Of a DNA stretch of 64,000 nt, positions 53,016 to 60,582 are shown piece after piece (position 1 is the stretch's first letter; each line of letters begins with the position of its first letter). Both the position numbers and the translations under genes were made by a program. A model generated the notes under the pieces. It made no database searches, was not told the DNA's origin, and saw only the letters and a list, made by a program, of their open reading frames with translations. Origin of the DNA: Pseudoduganella namucuonensis (GTDB lineage Bacteria > Pseudomonadota > Gammaproteobacteria > Burkholderiales > Burkholderiaceae_D); contig NZ_FPBO01000022.1 in NCBI RefSeq assembly GCF_900116645.1, forward strand, positions 62,001-126,000, written 5' to 3'.

Positions 53016-53912
53016 ATGTGGTTCAAGAATCTGCAAATTTACCGACTGCCCGCGCCGTGGGCATTTACTCCAGAACAACTCGAAGAAGCGCTGCGCCCGC
53101 ACGCCTTCACGCCAGCGAGCAGCAACGAGCTGCTGCGCCAGGGATGGGACGCGCCGCGGCCCAATGGCGGACTGGTCCATGTGGTCAACCAGCAAATGCT
53201 GATCCTGCTGGGCACCGAGAAGAAACTGCTGCCGGCCACGGTGATCAACCAGGTCGCCAAGGCGCGCGCCGCCGAGATGGAGGAGGCGCAAGGTTTCGCT
53301 CCGGGCAAGAAAGCCATGAAGGAACTGAAGGAGCGCGTGGCCGACGAGCTGCTGCCGCGCGCGTTCTCGATCCGCGGCAACGTCTGGACCTGGATCGACC
53401 CGGTCAACGGCTGGCTGGTGGTGGACGCCGCCAGCCCGGCCAAGGCCGATGAAGTGATCAAGCTGCTGCTGAAGGCGGTCGACCGCATGCCGCTGGAGAG
53501 CCTGCGCGTGCAGCGCTCGCCGGTGGGCGTGATGACCGAATGGCTGCAGGCCGACGATTCCCCGGCCGGCTTCACGGTGGACATGGACACCGAGCTGCGC
53601 GCCACCGGCGAAAGCAAGGCCGCCGTGCGCTACGTGCGCCACACGCTGGAGGCGGACGAGGTGCGCCGCCACATCGCCGCCGGCAAGCAGTGCACCCGCC
53701 TGGCGATGACGTGGGACAGCAAGATCTCGTTCACGTTGACCGAATCGCTGGCGCTGAAGGGCATCAAGCCGCTGGACGTGCTGAAGGAAACCGAATCGAG
53801 CACCCGCAACGACGACGAGCGTTTCGACGGCGACTTCATGCTGATGACGGGCGAGCTGAGCAAGCTGATGACCGACGTGGTCGAAGCCCTGGGCGGCGAA
53901 GCCAAGGCCTGA
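53016..53912 (+). CDS. rdgC: Recombination-associated protein RdgC
   Basis: RdgC forms a ring dimer on duplex DNA and restrains RecA. The 298-residue protein starts MWFKNLQIYRLPAPWAFTPE and contains the family stretches LVHVVNQQMLILLGTEKKLLP, FAPGKKAMKELKERV, and WTWIDPVNGWLVVDAASPAKAD, with the C-terminal LTESLALKGIKPLDVL. It is full length. It lies downstream of dinB, another repair gene, but with its own gap of 57 bases, so co-transcription is possible only if readthrough occurs. Confidence 0.96.
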   Translation: MWFKNLQIYRLPAPWAFTPEQLEEALRPHAFTPASSNELLRQGWDAPRPNGGLVHVVNQQMLILLGTEKKLLPATVINQVAKARAAEMEEAQGFAPGKKAMKELKERVADELLPRAFSIRGNVWTWIDPVNGWLVVDAASPAKADEVIKLLLKAVDRMPLESLRVQRSPVGVMTEWLQADDSPAGFTVDMDTELRATGESKAAVRYVRHTLEADEVRRHIAAGKQCTRLAMTWDSKISFTLTESLALKGIKPLDVLKETESSTRNDDERFDGDFMLMTGELSKLMTDVVEALGGEAKA

Positions 53913-53924
53913 GCCGCCGTTAAG

Positions 53925-53975
53925 AAAAAGGGGTCAGGTTCGGTATTTTTTTAATACCGAACCTGACCCCTTTTT
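53925..53975. repeat. Perfect palindrome at the rdgC/asparaginase convergent junction (copy 2)
   Basis: Arms 53925-53947 and 53953-53975 (23 bases each) pair perfectly around TTTTT and have exactly the arms of copy 1 at 5859-5919; the loop here is T5 where copy 1 has A5, so this copy is inverted. It lies at a convergent gene junction as does copy 1. Confidence 0.9.
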
Positions 53976-53983
53976 ACTTGCGG

Positions 53984-54469
53984 TTACAGGGTCTGGAACA
54001 CGCCGGCGGCGCGGTTTTTCTGCACGTTGTCCCACGGGAAGACCTGGGCGTTCATCGCCACGTACACGCCGGCCGGCAGCACCTGCGCCACGCCGCAGGC
54101 GAAGCCGAGGTTGAACAGCGCGTCGGAATTGGCGATCTCGTAGGGGATCATGGCGCCGGTCAGCACGATGGTCTGGTCCAGCGCGGCCGCGCCCAGCACG
54201 GCCGCGGTTTCGCGCATGGTGTCGGTGCCGTGGATGATGACGATGGCCTTGTCCGCCGCGGCGCGGCAGGAGGCCAGCACGCGGGCGCGGTCGGCGTCCC
54301 GCATGTCCAGCGAGTCCAGCAGCGGCAGCTGCTCCAGCGTGGCGTCCACCGTCATGCGCGAGCGGGCGATGGCCTCCGGCAGATGGCTGTCCGCGAAGCC
54401 CAGCGTACCGTTCAGCTCGTTGTAGTGTTTGTCGAAGGTGCCGCCGGTGGCGATGATGCGCAGGGTCAT
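53984..54469 (-). CDS. Short asparaginase-like protein (N-terminal domain only)
   Basis: A 161-residue protein with the N-terminal L-asparaginase motifs: IIATGGTFDKHYNELNGTLG (first catalytic Thr) and AIVIIHGTDTMRETA (Thr-Asp of the second triad) near residue 80, then TIVLTGAMIPYEIANSDA. Normal asparaginases (~330 residues) have a second domain that completes the site; here the gene ends at VFPWDNVQKNRAAGVFQTL. Stand-alone short forms are known in proteobacteria, so it need not be a truncation. ATG 54469 is preferred because the family similarity starts there. Confidence 0.82.
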   Translation of the reverse strand: MTLRIIATGGTFDKHYNELNGTLGFADSHLPEAIARSRMTVDATLEQLPLLDSLDMRDADRARVLASCRAAADKAIVIIHGTDTMRETAAVLGAAALDQTIVLTGAMIPYEIANSDALFNLGFACGVAQVLPAGVYVAMNAQVFPWDNVQKNRAAGVFQTL

Positions 54470-54614
54470 GATGTCGTTCCGAGGAAATAAGCCGAATAGG
54501 AACGAATCATAACGTGAAGCGCCCGCCGCGTGAAACCGCGAGAAACATTGCTCTCTCATCTGGAAACTTCGGTATTCTGTGAGTACACTGGTTTCTTTGT
54601 CCCGAAGACCCGCC

Positions 54615-55370
54615 ATGAAAGCGCTCGCACCCGGCACCGTTATTTTCCACCGTCATCGCGGCTACGGCGTGATCACGGCGGTCAACCTGTTGACCGGCTG
54701 GATCGCCGCCCGTTTCGGCAGCGAGTCGCGCACGCTGGACCTGAACCTCTCCACCGACGAGGTGCAATTCGCCGACGGCGAGGCCATCCTGTTCCGCCGC
54801 GCGCCGCCGGACCGCATGCCGCACGCGCGCCTGATGGCGGTGGTGCGCGAGTTGCACAAGGCGGGTTACCAGAAGCTCTATCTATACTCCTGGCCCAAGC
54901 CGTCCGGCCTGCACTGGCGCTGGCACCTGTTCACCGGTCCGCGCGACTGGATGCAGCGTTCCTGGCGCGAGGGCTGGTACGGCTCCGGCGCCGATTACAA
55001 CGTCAACCCCGTGATGGGCTGGGGCGACATGCCGGGCGCCTCCACGGACGAGCTGATCCACGCGCTGGCGAAGTTCGATCCGCAGGGGCTGGCGCAGGCG
55101 CTGGGCCGCGACGAGGACCACACCGCCTGGTTCGCCGCCGTGTGCGACGCGCTGCTGCCCGGTTATATGTACAGCCTGGACATGCGGCGCCCGGACGGCG
55201 GCCCGCTGACGGAGATGCCGCCGGTGCCGGTGATCCCGGTGCGCGGCACCTTGCCGCCGTACAGCGGTCCCGACCTGCCGTGGCCGCCGGGCTGGTCCGG
55301 CCTGTGGACCAAGGTCCACGTCATGCCCGAGCCCCGCCCCAACTTCAGCGGCATTCCCGAAACCCCGTAG
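54615..55370 (+). CDS. Protein of unknown function with Tudor-like N-terminus
   Basis: A 251-residue protein I cannot assign. The first ~50 residues, KALAPGTVIFHRHRGYGVIT then GWIAARFGSESRTLDL, follow the pattern of CarD/Mfd/UvrD-type Tudor barrels (basic loop plus GxV-H-G-G-V). The middle is rich in Trp and Arg (SGLHWRWHLFTGPRDWMQRSW), which is unusual for a cytoplasmic protein of this size, and the end is Pro-rich. No catalytic motif or membrane segment is seen. ATG 54615 is chosen over 54579 because the fold pattern begins there. It is divergent from the asparaginase gene. Confidence 0.7.
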   Translation: MKALAPGTVIFHRHRGYGVITAVNLLTGWIAARFGSESRTLDLNLSTDEVQFADGEAILFRRAPPDRMPHARLMAVVRELHKAGYQKLYLYSWPKPSGLHWRWHLFTGPRDWMQRSWREGWYGSGADYNVNPVMGWGDMPGASTDELIHALAKFDPQGLAQALGRDEDHTAWFAAVCDALLPGYMYSLDMRRPDGGPLTEMPPVPVIPVRGTLPPYSGPDLPWPPGWSGLWTKVHVMPEPRPNFSGIPETP

Positions 55371-55386
55371 ACTTGCCGCCGCCACA

Positions 55387-55453
55387 AAGCGAGCTGAGCC
55401 CCATTTGGTGACTCGGCGTCCCCGCCATGCCCCAAATGGGGCTCAGCTCGCTT
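55387..55453. repeat. Perfect 22-bp inverted repeat at a convergent junction
   Basis: AAGCGAGCTGAGCCCCATTT and two further bases (55387-55408) pair exactly with 55432-55453 around a 23-base loop. No T run follows. It lies between the unknown gene ending at 55370 and the dehydrogenase ending at 55457. Confidence 0.86.
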
Positions 55454-55456
55454 GGG

Positions 55457-56452
55457 CTATTTGACGGCGGCGGCGTAGCCGGGGTTGAGGATGGTCTTGC
55501 ATGCGCCGTTGGCGAAGTCGACCAGGTTCTGGAAGGCGGCGCCGAAGTACAGCTCGTAGCTGTCCTTTTCCACGTAGCCCAGGTGCGGCGTGCACAGCAC
55601 GTTGGGCATGCGCAGCAGCGGCGAGTCCTCCGGCAGCGGCTCGGTGGTGAACACGTCCAGCGCGGCGGCGCCGGGACGCCCCGCCCGCAGCGCCTGCTCC
55701 AGCGCGCCCTCGGCCACCAGCTCGGCCCGGCTGGTGTTGACGAACAGCGCGCCCGGTTTCATGCGCGCCAGGTCGTCCGCCGTGACGATGCCGCGCGTGC
55801 CCTCCGCCAGCCGCAGGTGCAGGCTCAGCACGTCGGCCCGTTCGAAGAACCGCTCGCGCGACTCGGCGGCCAGGTTGCCGTCGGCCTTGGCGGCGTCCAG
55901 GCTGCCTTGGCGGCCCCACACCATCACTTGCATGCCGAAAGCGCGGGCGTAGCCGGCGATCAGCTTGCCGATCTTGCCGTAGCCCCAGATGCCCAGCGTG
56001 CGCCCCTTCAGCACCGTGCCCACCGTGTTGTGCTCCGGCGCGGCGGCGACCGTCTGCCACACGCCGTTGCGCAGGTTCGCGGCGTAGGGCACGATCTTGC
56101 GCTGCGCCGCCATGATCAGCGCCCAGGTCAGCTCGGCCGGCGCGGTCGGCGAGCCGACGCCCTCGGCGATCGCGATGCCCAGTTCGGTCGCGGCGTCGAC
56201 GTCGATATGGCCGCTGACCTTGCCCGTCTGGGAAATAAGCTTGAGGTTGGGCAACTTGCCCAGCAGCGCGCGATTGAAGGCGGTGCGCTCGCGTATCAGC
56301 ACCAGCGCGTCGAACGGCGCCAGCCGCGCGGCCAGCTGGCCCACGCCGCGGCTGGTGTTGTTGAACACTTTGACTTCGTGGTTTTTTAACAACTCGAAGC
56401 AATCCAGGGTGCGCGTTGCGTCCTGGTAGTCGTCAAGAATGGCGATTTTCAT
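55457..56452 (-). CDS. D-2-hydroxyacid dehydrogenase family protein
   Basis: A 331-residue NAD(P)-dependent dehydrogenase. The nucleotide-binding GIWGYGKIGKLIAGYARAFG is near residue 148, and the catalytic Arg, Glu and His lie in NTSRAELV, TTEPLPEDSPL and TPHLGYVEKD. The N-terminal domain starts MKIAILDDYQDATRTLDCFE, as in the subfamily near phosphoglycerate dehydrogenase often annotated only as D-2-hydroxyacid dehydrogenase; the substrate is unknown. ATG 56452 is used because the longer frame to 56605 runs through the pckG upstream region. Confidence 0.88.
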   Translation of the reverse strand: MKIAILDDYQDATRTLDCFELLKNHEVKVFNNTSRGVGQLAARLAPFDALVLIRERTAFNRALLGKLPNLKLISQTGKVSGHIDVDAATELGIAIAEGVGSPTAPAELTWALIMAAQRKIVPYAANLRNGVWQTVAAAPEHNTVGTVLKGRTLGIWGYGKIGKLIAGYARAFGMQVMVWGRQGSLDAAKADGNLAAESRERFFERADVLSLHLRLAEGTRGIVTADDLARMKPGALFVNTSRAELVAEGALEQALRAGRPGAAALDVFTTEPLPEDSPLLRMPNVLCTPHLGYVEKDSYELYFGAAFQNLVDFANGACKTILNPGYAAAVK

Positions 56453-56578
56453 ATGTGTTGTCAGGTTGGAAATATCATTTCGTAGGTAAATAACACGATT
56501 CAAAATTGTCGGGAATAGCCTACTACATAAGTCAACCAATTCTCCTACATTTCTGTCGGAACGGGCCAAGGACGGGTG

Positions 56579-56778
56579 TACAATCGCTTCAACTTCGAAG
56601 CCCAACAGTGGGCTTCCGCAATACGTTCCATCAGTCCTGACGCATAGTCGGACTTACCGACAAGACCGCCGTACCGCCGAAGCATTAACGAATGTCTTCC
56701 CGAGCGCAAGCCAAAAGCTGACGACGATCCTGCCGTGCCGGGACAAGACAAGAATTCTTTATTGGCATTGGAGGTACT
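56579..56778 (+). promoter_or_regulatory. pckG promoter candidate and ~190-base 5' leader with hairpin
   Basis: The 326-base gap between the dehydrogenase and pckG (56453-56778) has no gene I can support. TACAAT (56579-56584) is a good -10 element; the -35 is poor, suggesting activation. The transcript would carry a leader with a perfect stem-loop GAAGCCCA-ACAG-TGGGCTTC (56597-56616). It matches no riboswitch class I know. GGAGG precedes the pckG ATG. Confidence 0.4.
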
Positions 56779-58644
56779 ATGAATCAGCCCGTCATGGGTG
56801 GCGTCGCGGCAGTGAACGCCCCAGCTTACATCAAACATCAAAATCTCATCAATTGGGTGGCCGAAGTGGCCGCGCTGACCCGTCCCGCCCGCATCTACTG
56901 GTGCGACGGTTCGCAGGAAGAGTACGACCGCCTGTGCGCCGAGATGGTGGCCGCCGGCACGATGAAGAAGCTGAACGCCGAGAAGCGCCCCAACTCCTAC
57001 CTGGCCTGCTCGGATCCGACCGACGTGGCGCGCGTGGAGGACCGCACCTTCATCTGCTCCCGGACCAAGGAAGAGGCCGGCCCGACCAACAACTGGATGG
57101 CGCCCGCCGAAATGCGCAGCACGCTGAACGGCCTGTTCGAGGGCTGCATGGCCGGCCGCACGATGTACGTGGTGCCGTTCTCGATGGGCCCGCTGGGTTC
57201 GCCGATCGCCCACATCGGCGTGGAACTGTCCGATTCGCCCTACGTCGCCGTCAACATGCGCATCATGACGCGCATGGGCAAGGCCGTGTACGAGGTGCTG
57301 GGCACCGACGGCGACTACGTGCCGGCGATCCACACCGTCGGCGCGCCGCTGCAAGCCGGCCAGCAGGACGTGGCGTGGCCGTGCAACGCCACCAAATACA
57401 TCGTGCACTTCCCCGAGACCCGCGAAATCTGGTCCTACGGTTCCGGTTACGGCGGCAACGCGCTGCTGGGCAAGAAATGCTTCGCGCTGCGCATCGCCTC
57501 CAACATGGGCTTCCAGGACGCGCAACAGGGCGGCAAGGGCTGGCTGGCCGAGCACATGCTGATCCTGGGCGTGGAATCGCCGGAAGGCAAGAAGCACTAC
57601 GTGGCGGCCGCCTTCCCCTCGGCCTGCGGCAAGACCAACTTCGCGATGCTGATTCCGCCGGCCAGCTTCAACGGCTGGAAAGTGACCACCATCGGCGACG
57701 ACATCGCCTGGATCAAGCCGGGCGCCGACGGCCGCCTGTACGCGATCAACCCGGAGGCGGGCTACTTTGGCGTGGCCCCCGGCACCAACACCAAGACCAA
57801 CTCGAACTGCATGGCTTGCCTGGGCGAGAACACCATCTTCACCAACGTGGCGCTGACCGACGACGGCGACGTGTGGTGGGAAGGCCTGACCAAGGAAGCC
57901 CCGGCGCACCTGATCGACTGGCAGGGCAAGGACTGGACGCCGGCCTCCGGCACCAAGGCCGCCCACCCGAACGCCCGCTTCACCGTGGCCGCGACCCAGA
58001 ACCCGGTGATCGATCCGGCCTGGGACGATCCGGCCGGCGTGCCGATCTCGGCTTTCATTTTCGGCGGCCGCCGCTCGACCACCGTGCCGCTGGTGACCGA
58101 GGCGCGCAACTGGGTGGAGGGCGTGTACATGGCCGCGACCATGGGCTCGGAAACCACCGCCGCCGCCGCCGGCCAGATGGGCGTGGTGCGCCGCGATCCG
58201 TTCGCCATGCTGCCCTTCATCGGCTACAACATGAGCGACTACTTCCAGCACTGGCTGGACCTGGGCCGCAAGGTGGGCGAGGCCAGCCCGGCCGCGCTGC
58301 CGAAGATCTACTGCGTGAACTGGTTCCGCACCGACGCCGAGGGCAAGTTCGTGTGGCCTGGTTTCGGCGACAACATGCGCGTGCTGAAATGGATGCTGGA
58401 CCGCATCGAAGGCAAGGCCAGCGGCGTGGAAAACGTGTTCGGCACGACGCCGGAATTCGGCGACCTGAACTGGGACGGCCTGAACTTCACGCAAGAGCAG
58501 TTCAACCAGATCACCTCGATCGACAAGGCGGCCTGGAACGAGGAACTGAAGCTGCACGCCGAACTGTTCGAGAAGCTGGCTTACCACCTGCCTCAAGAAC
58601 TGGTCGACACCAAGGCTGAAATCGAGAAGCGCCTGGCCAACTAA
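56779..58644 (+). CDS. pckG: Phosphoenolpyruvate carboxykinase (GTP)
   Basis: PckG turns oxaloacetate and GTP into phosphoenolpyruvate, the first step of gluconeogenesis. The 621-residue protein carries the GTP-type signature FPSACGKTNFAML with the reactive Cys near residue 282, the metal-binding region GDDIAWIK, and the PFSMGPLGSPIAHIGVELSD substrate loop. The ATP-type family is unrelated in sequence. It starts at ATG 56779 behind GGAGG and ends at a strong terminator. It is monocistronic, with a long leader. Confidence 0.96.
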   Translation: MNQPVMGGVAAVNAPAYIKHQNLINWVAEVAALTRPARIYWCDGSQEEYDRLCAEMVAAGTMKKLNAEKRPNSYLACSDPTDVARVEDRTFICSRTKEEAGPTNNWMAPAEMRSTLNGLFEGCMAGRTMYVVPFSMGPLGSPIAHIGVELSDSPYVAVNMRIMTRMGKAVYEVLGTDGDYVPAIHTVGAPLQAGQQDVAWPCNATKYIVHFPETREIWSYGSGYGGNALLGKKCFALRIASNMGFQDAQQGGKGWLAEHMLILGVESPEGKKHYVAAAFPSACGKTNFAMLIPPASFNGWKVTTIGDDIAWIKPGADGRLYAINPEAGYFGVAPGTNTKTNSNCMACLGENTIFTNVALTDDGDVWWEGLTKEAPAHLIDWQGKDWTPASGTKAAHPNARFTVAATQNPVIDPAWDDPAGVPISAFIFGGRRSTTVPLVTEARNWVEGVYMAATMGSETTAAAAGQMGVVRRDPFAMLPFIGYNMSDYFQHWLDLGRKVGEASPAALPKIYCVNWFRTDAEGKFVWPGFGDNMRVLKWMLDRIEGKASGVENVFGTTPEFGDLNWDGLNFTQEQFNQITSIDKAAWNEELKLHAELFEKLAYHLPQELVDTKAEIEKRLAN

Positions 58645-58663
58645 GCGGTCCAGGGCTGCAACG

Positions 58664-58691
58664 AAGGCGCGTCCGCGGACGCGCCTTTTTT
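58664..58691 (+). terminator. Terminator of pckG
   Basis: AAGGCGCGTCC (58664-58674) and GGACGCGCCTT (58677-58687) form a strong stem followed by a T run to 58691. It overlaps the last codons of the convergent gene by two bases. Confidence 0.87.
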
Positions 58692-59592
58692 ATTTGATGT
58701 GCCGCAGGTCCTCCAGGCGGAACCACAGTTCCTTGCGGTCCAGCGGCGTCGCCGCCGGCAGCCCCGGGTTCTTCAATTCCAGCACGCGCCGCTTGTCCAG
58801 CCGCGAGCGGCGCAGCGCCTTGCCGTAGTGCTGGTAGAACAGCTGGTCCATGGTGCCGTCCGCGATGGCCAACTCCAGGCCGCGCCGTATCTGCTCGGCC
58901 AGGTGCCCGTCGGCGCGGTTGAGGAAATAGTAGTCGGCGGTCGGGTAGTGCAGCACCACGTGCGGCTCGACCGCCAGCTCCTTGTGCCGCGCCGCCTCCG
59001 GCCAGATCTCGTTGACCGCCCTCGGCACGTAGTCGACCCGGCCCGCCTTCAGCATGCCGAACAGGCTGTCGTAGGTCGACACCGGCGTCGGCGCCAGGCC
59101 GTTGCCGCGCAGGATGGCCAGGTCCGGCCAGTCGTGGCCCTGCGCCAACTTGTAGGGTTTGAGGTCCGCCAGCGTTTTCGCGCCACGGAACAGCTCGACC
59201 TGATCGGCGCGTACCAGCAGCATGCGCCAGCCGATCAGGCCCTTGCTGATGGGGATGCGCACCGGCAGCAGCTTTTCCTCCCGCTCCCGGGACGTCATGG
59301 TGGCCACGATGTGCAGCGTGCCGGTGGCGGCCATGATCTCGACGATGGAGCGGTTCTGCTGCATGTGGTGCGGGGTCATCACCAGCTGGTGCGGGCTGCC
59401 GGCCTTGATCAGCGCCATTTGCAGCAGCTGGAAGGGATAGTCGCCCCGTTCGTCGTCCAGCGTCTCCGGGCGCGGGTAGTACAGCACGTCCGCCCGCGCC
59501 GCGCTGACCGTCAGCAGGGAGGCCAGCAGGGCGGCCGCCCACGCCGCGCGTCGCGCGCGTGGCATGGACGCTGGCCATCCTGGATGCGGCAT
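58690..59592 (-). CDS. Periplasmic substrate-binding protein (SBP family 3-like)
   Basis: A 300-residue exported protein. A signal peptide (ARRAAWAAALLASLLTVSAARA) is followed by a type II periplasmic binding fold: VLYYPRPETLDDERGDYPFQLLQMALIKAG, then GTLHIVATMTSREREEKLLPV and GMLKAGRVDYVPRAVNEI. It resembles the family 3 (amino-acid type) binding proteins that occur without transporter genes in Oxalobacteraceae, and no permease is adjacent. The conserved ligand Arg and Asp are not obvious, so the ligand is unknown. Starts at 59592 or 59565 are both possible. Confidence 0.8.
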   Translation of the reverse strand: MPHPGWPASMPRARRAAWAAALLASLLTVSAARADVLYYPRPETLDDERGDYPFQLLQMALIKAGSPHQLVMTPHHMQQNRSIVEIMAATGTLHIVATMTSREREEKLLPVRIPISKGLIGWRMLLVRADQVELFRGAKTLADLKPYKLAQGHDWPDLAILRGNGLAPTPVSTYDSLFGMLKAGRVDYVPRAVNEIWPEAARHKELAVEPHVVLHYPTADYYFLNRADGHLAEQIRRGLELAIADGTMDQLFYQHYGKALRRSRLDKRRVLELKNPGLPAATPLDRKELWFRLEDLRHIK

Positions 59593-59680
59593 GTGGTTCC
59601 TTTTCGACGGTGGGTGTCTTTTCGATGGTCCCGCAAGTCATGTCGCGCGTCAAGAAGCGGATCGCTGATTTCCTGGCATG

Positions 59681-59700
59681 TTTCGCACACGTGTGCTAAA
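59681..59700. promoter_or_regulatory. TetR operator, copy 1 (in front of the tetR-type gene)
   Basis: TTTCGCACACGTGTGCTAAA is a near-perfect palindrome (arms of nine with one mismatch, CG centre), ending eight bases before the regulator's ATG. The same sequence type recurs at 60424-60443. It probably gives autorepression. Confidence 0.72.
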
Positions 59701-59708
59701 GTGACTCC

Positions 59709-60329
59709 ATGATGATGAACCTTTCCAGCAAAAGCGAAGCCACCTACGCCGCCATCCTGGCCGCCGCCTACGAGATGGCGGCCGCCGACGGCATCGGCAA
59801 GCTGTCGCTGGGCGAGGTGGCGAAACGCATGGGCATCAGCAAGAGCGGCGTGTTTTCCCGCGTCGGCTCGTTGGAGGCCTTGCAGGCGGCGGTGCTGGAC
59901 GAGTCCGACCGGCGCTTCGCGGAAGACGTCTTCATGCCGTCGCTGCGCCTGCCGGCGGGCCTGCCCAGGCTGGCCGCCCAGGTGGAACGCTGGACCGAGA
60001 GCTGCTGCGCGACCGGGCCCGGCACCGGTTGCCTGTACACGGCGGGCGCCTTCGAGTACGACGACCTGCAGACGCCGCTGCGAGACCGTTTGCAGCAGGG
60101 CGTGGAGCGCTGGCGCGCGTCGCTGCGCAAGACGGTGCGGCAGGCGGTGGAGGTGGGCCATCTGCGGCCGGACACGGACGCCGAGCAATTGGTGTTCGAG
60201 ATTTATTGCCTGATCGTGGGCCTGATGCACGACACGCGCTTCATGCGCGACCCTGCCGCGCCGCGCCGCATGCAGATGGCGTTCAGCCGGCTGATTTCGA
60301 CGTACAAGAGCTTCAACTACCAGGGGTGA
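59709..60329 (+). CDS. TetR-family transcriptional regulator
   Basis: A 206-residue regulator. The helix-turn-helix is KLSLGEVAKRMGISKSGVFSRVGSLEAL at residues ~38-65, followed by a helical ligand domain ending in the TetR_C-type stretch EIYCLIVGLMHDTRFMRD. A pair of Cys in SCCATGPGTGCLYTAG near residue 100 may sense ligand. Three ATGs are adjacent (59709, 59712, 59715). The operator lies just upstream, and a second copy controls the next two genes, so this is probably a local repressor of the small-peptide/isomerase operon. Confidence 0.9.
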   Translation: MMMNLSSKSEATYAAILAAAYEMAAADGIGKLSLGEVAKRMGISKSGVFSRVGSLEALQAAVLDESDRRFAEDVFMPSLRLPAGLPRLAAQVERWTESCCATGPGTGCLYTAGAFEYDDLQTPLRDRLQQGVERWRASLRKTVRQAVEVGHLRPDTDAEQLVFEIYCLIVGLMHDTRFMRDPAAPRRMQMAFSRLISTYKSFNYQG

Positions 60330-60390
60330 CTTATGACATCCAGTATCAGGGTCCACGCGAGCGCCGGCACCGGCGCCAGCCGCGCGGCGG

Positions 60391-60416
60391 CGGCGGGCCA
60401 TGCCGCCGTTTTTTTT
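60391..60416 (+). terminator. Terminator of the tetR-type gene
   Basis: CGGCGG (60391-60396) pairs with CCGCCG (60403-60408) around a six-base loop and is followed by eight T. It lies just before the second operator, so the next genes have their own promoter. Confidence 0.75.
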
Positions 60417-60423
60417 CAACATA

Positions 60424-60443
60424 TTTCGCACAGGTGTGCGAAA
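60424..60443. promoter_or_regulatory. TetR operator, copy 2 (in front of the small-peptide/isomerase operon)
   Basis: TTTCGCACAGGTGTGCGAAA has perfect nine-base arms with a GG centre and differs from copy 1 at two positions only. It ends 12 bases before the ATG of the 37-residue gene and overlaps its Shine-Dalgarno region. Confidence 0.75.
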
Positions 60444-60455
60444 AAGGAGATCACC

Positions 60456-60569
60456 ATGACCAAAGTAATCCTGTTGGCCGTCATCGGCTGCTGCCTGCTG
60501 TTCAGCCCGAGCCTGGCGCAAGCGCTGCGTTCCCTGCCCGACAGCAATGACGACTTCGACCTCGTCTAG
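60456..60569 (+). CDS. 37-residue exported or membrane micropeptide
   Basis: ATG 60456, behind AAGGAGA, encodes MTKVILLAVIGCCLLFSPSL then AQALRSLPDSNDDFDLV. The first ~24 residues have the form of a signal peptide with a possible cleavage after AQA, leaving about a dozen acidic residues; alternatively it is a single-helix membrane peptide. The stop is 13 bases before the isomerase ATG, and a TetR operator lies upstream, so the pair looks like a regulated operon. I do not recognise the family. Confidence 0.62.
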   Translation: MTKVILLAVIGCCLLFSPSLAQALRSLPDSNDDFDLV

Positions 60570-60582
60570 GCGAGGCCCCGCC

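Noticed and set aside
56453..56778. Known riboswitch ahead of pckG
   Set aside because: Only a simple stem-loop is visible; no conserved riboswitch core could be matched by eye.
60333..60455. Upstream extension of the 37-residue peptide to a 78-residue protein
   Set aside because: The extension runs through a terminator and the TetR operator; AAGGAGA and ATG 60456 give a better start.
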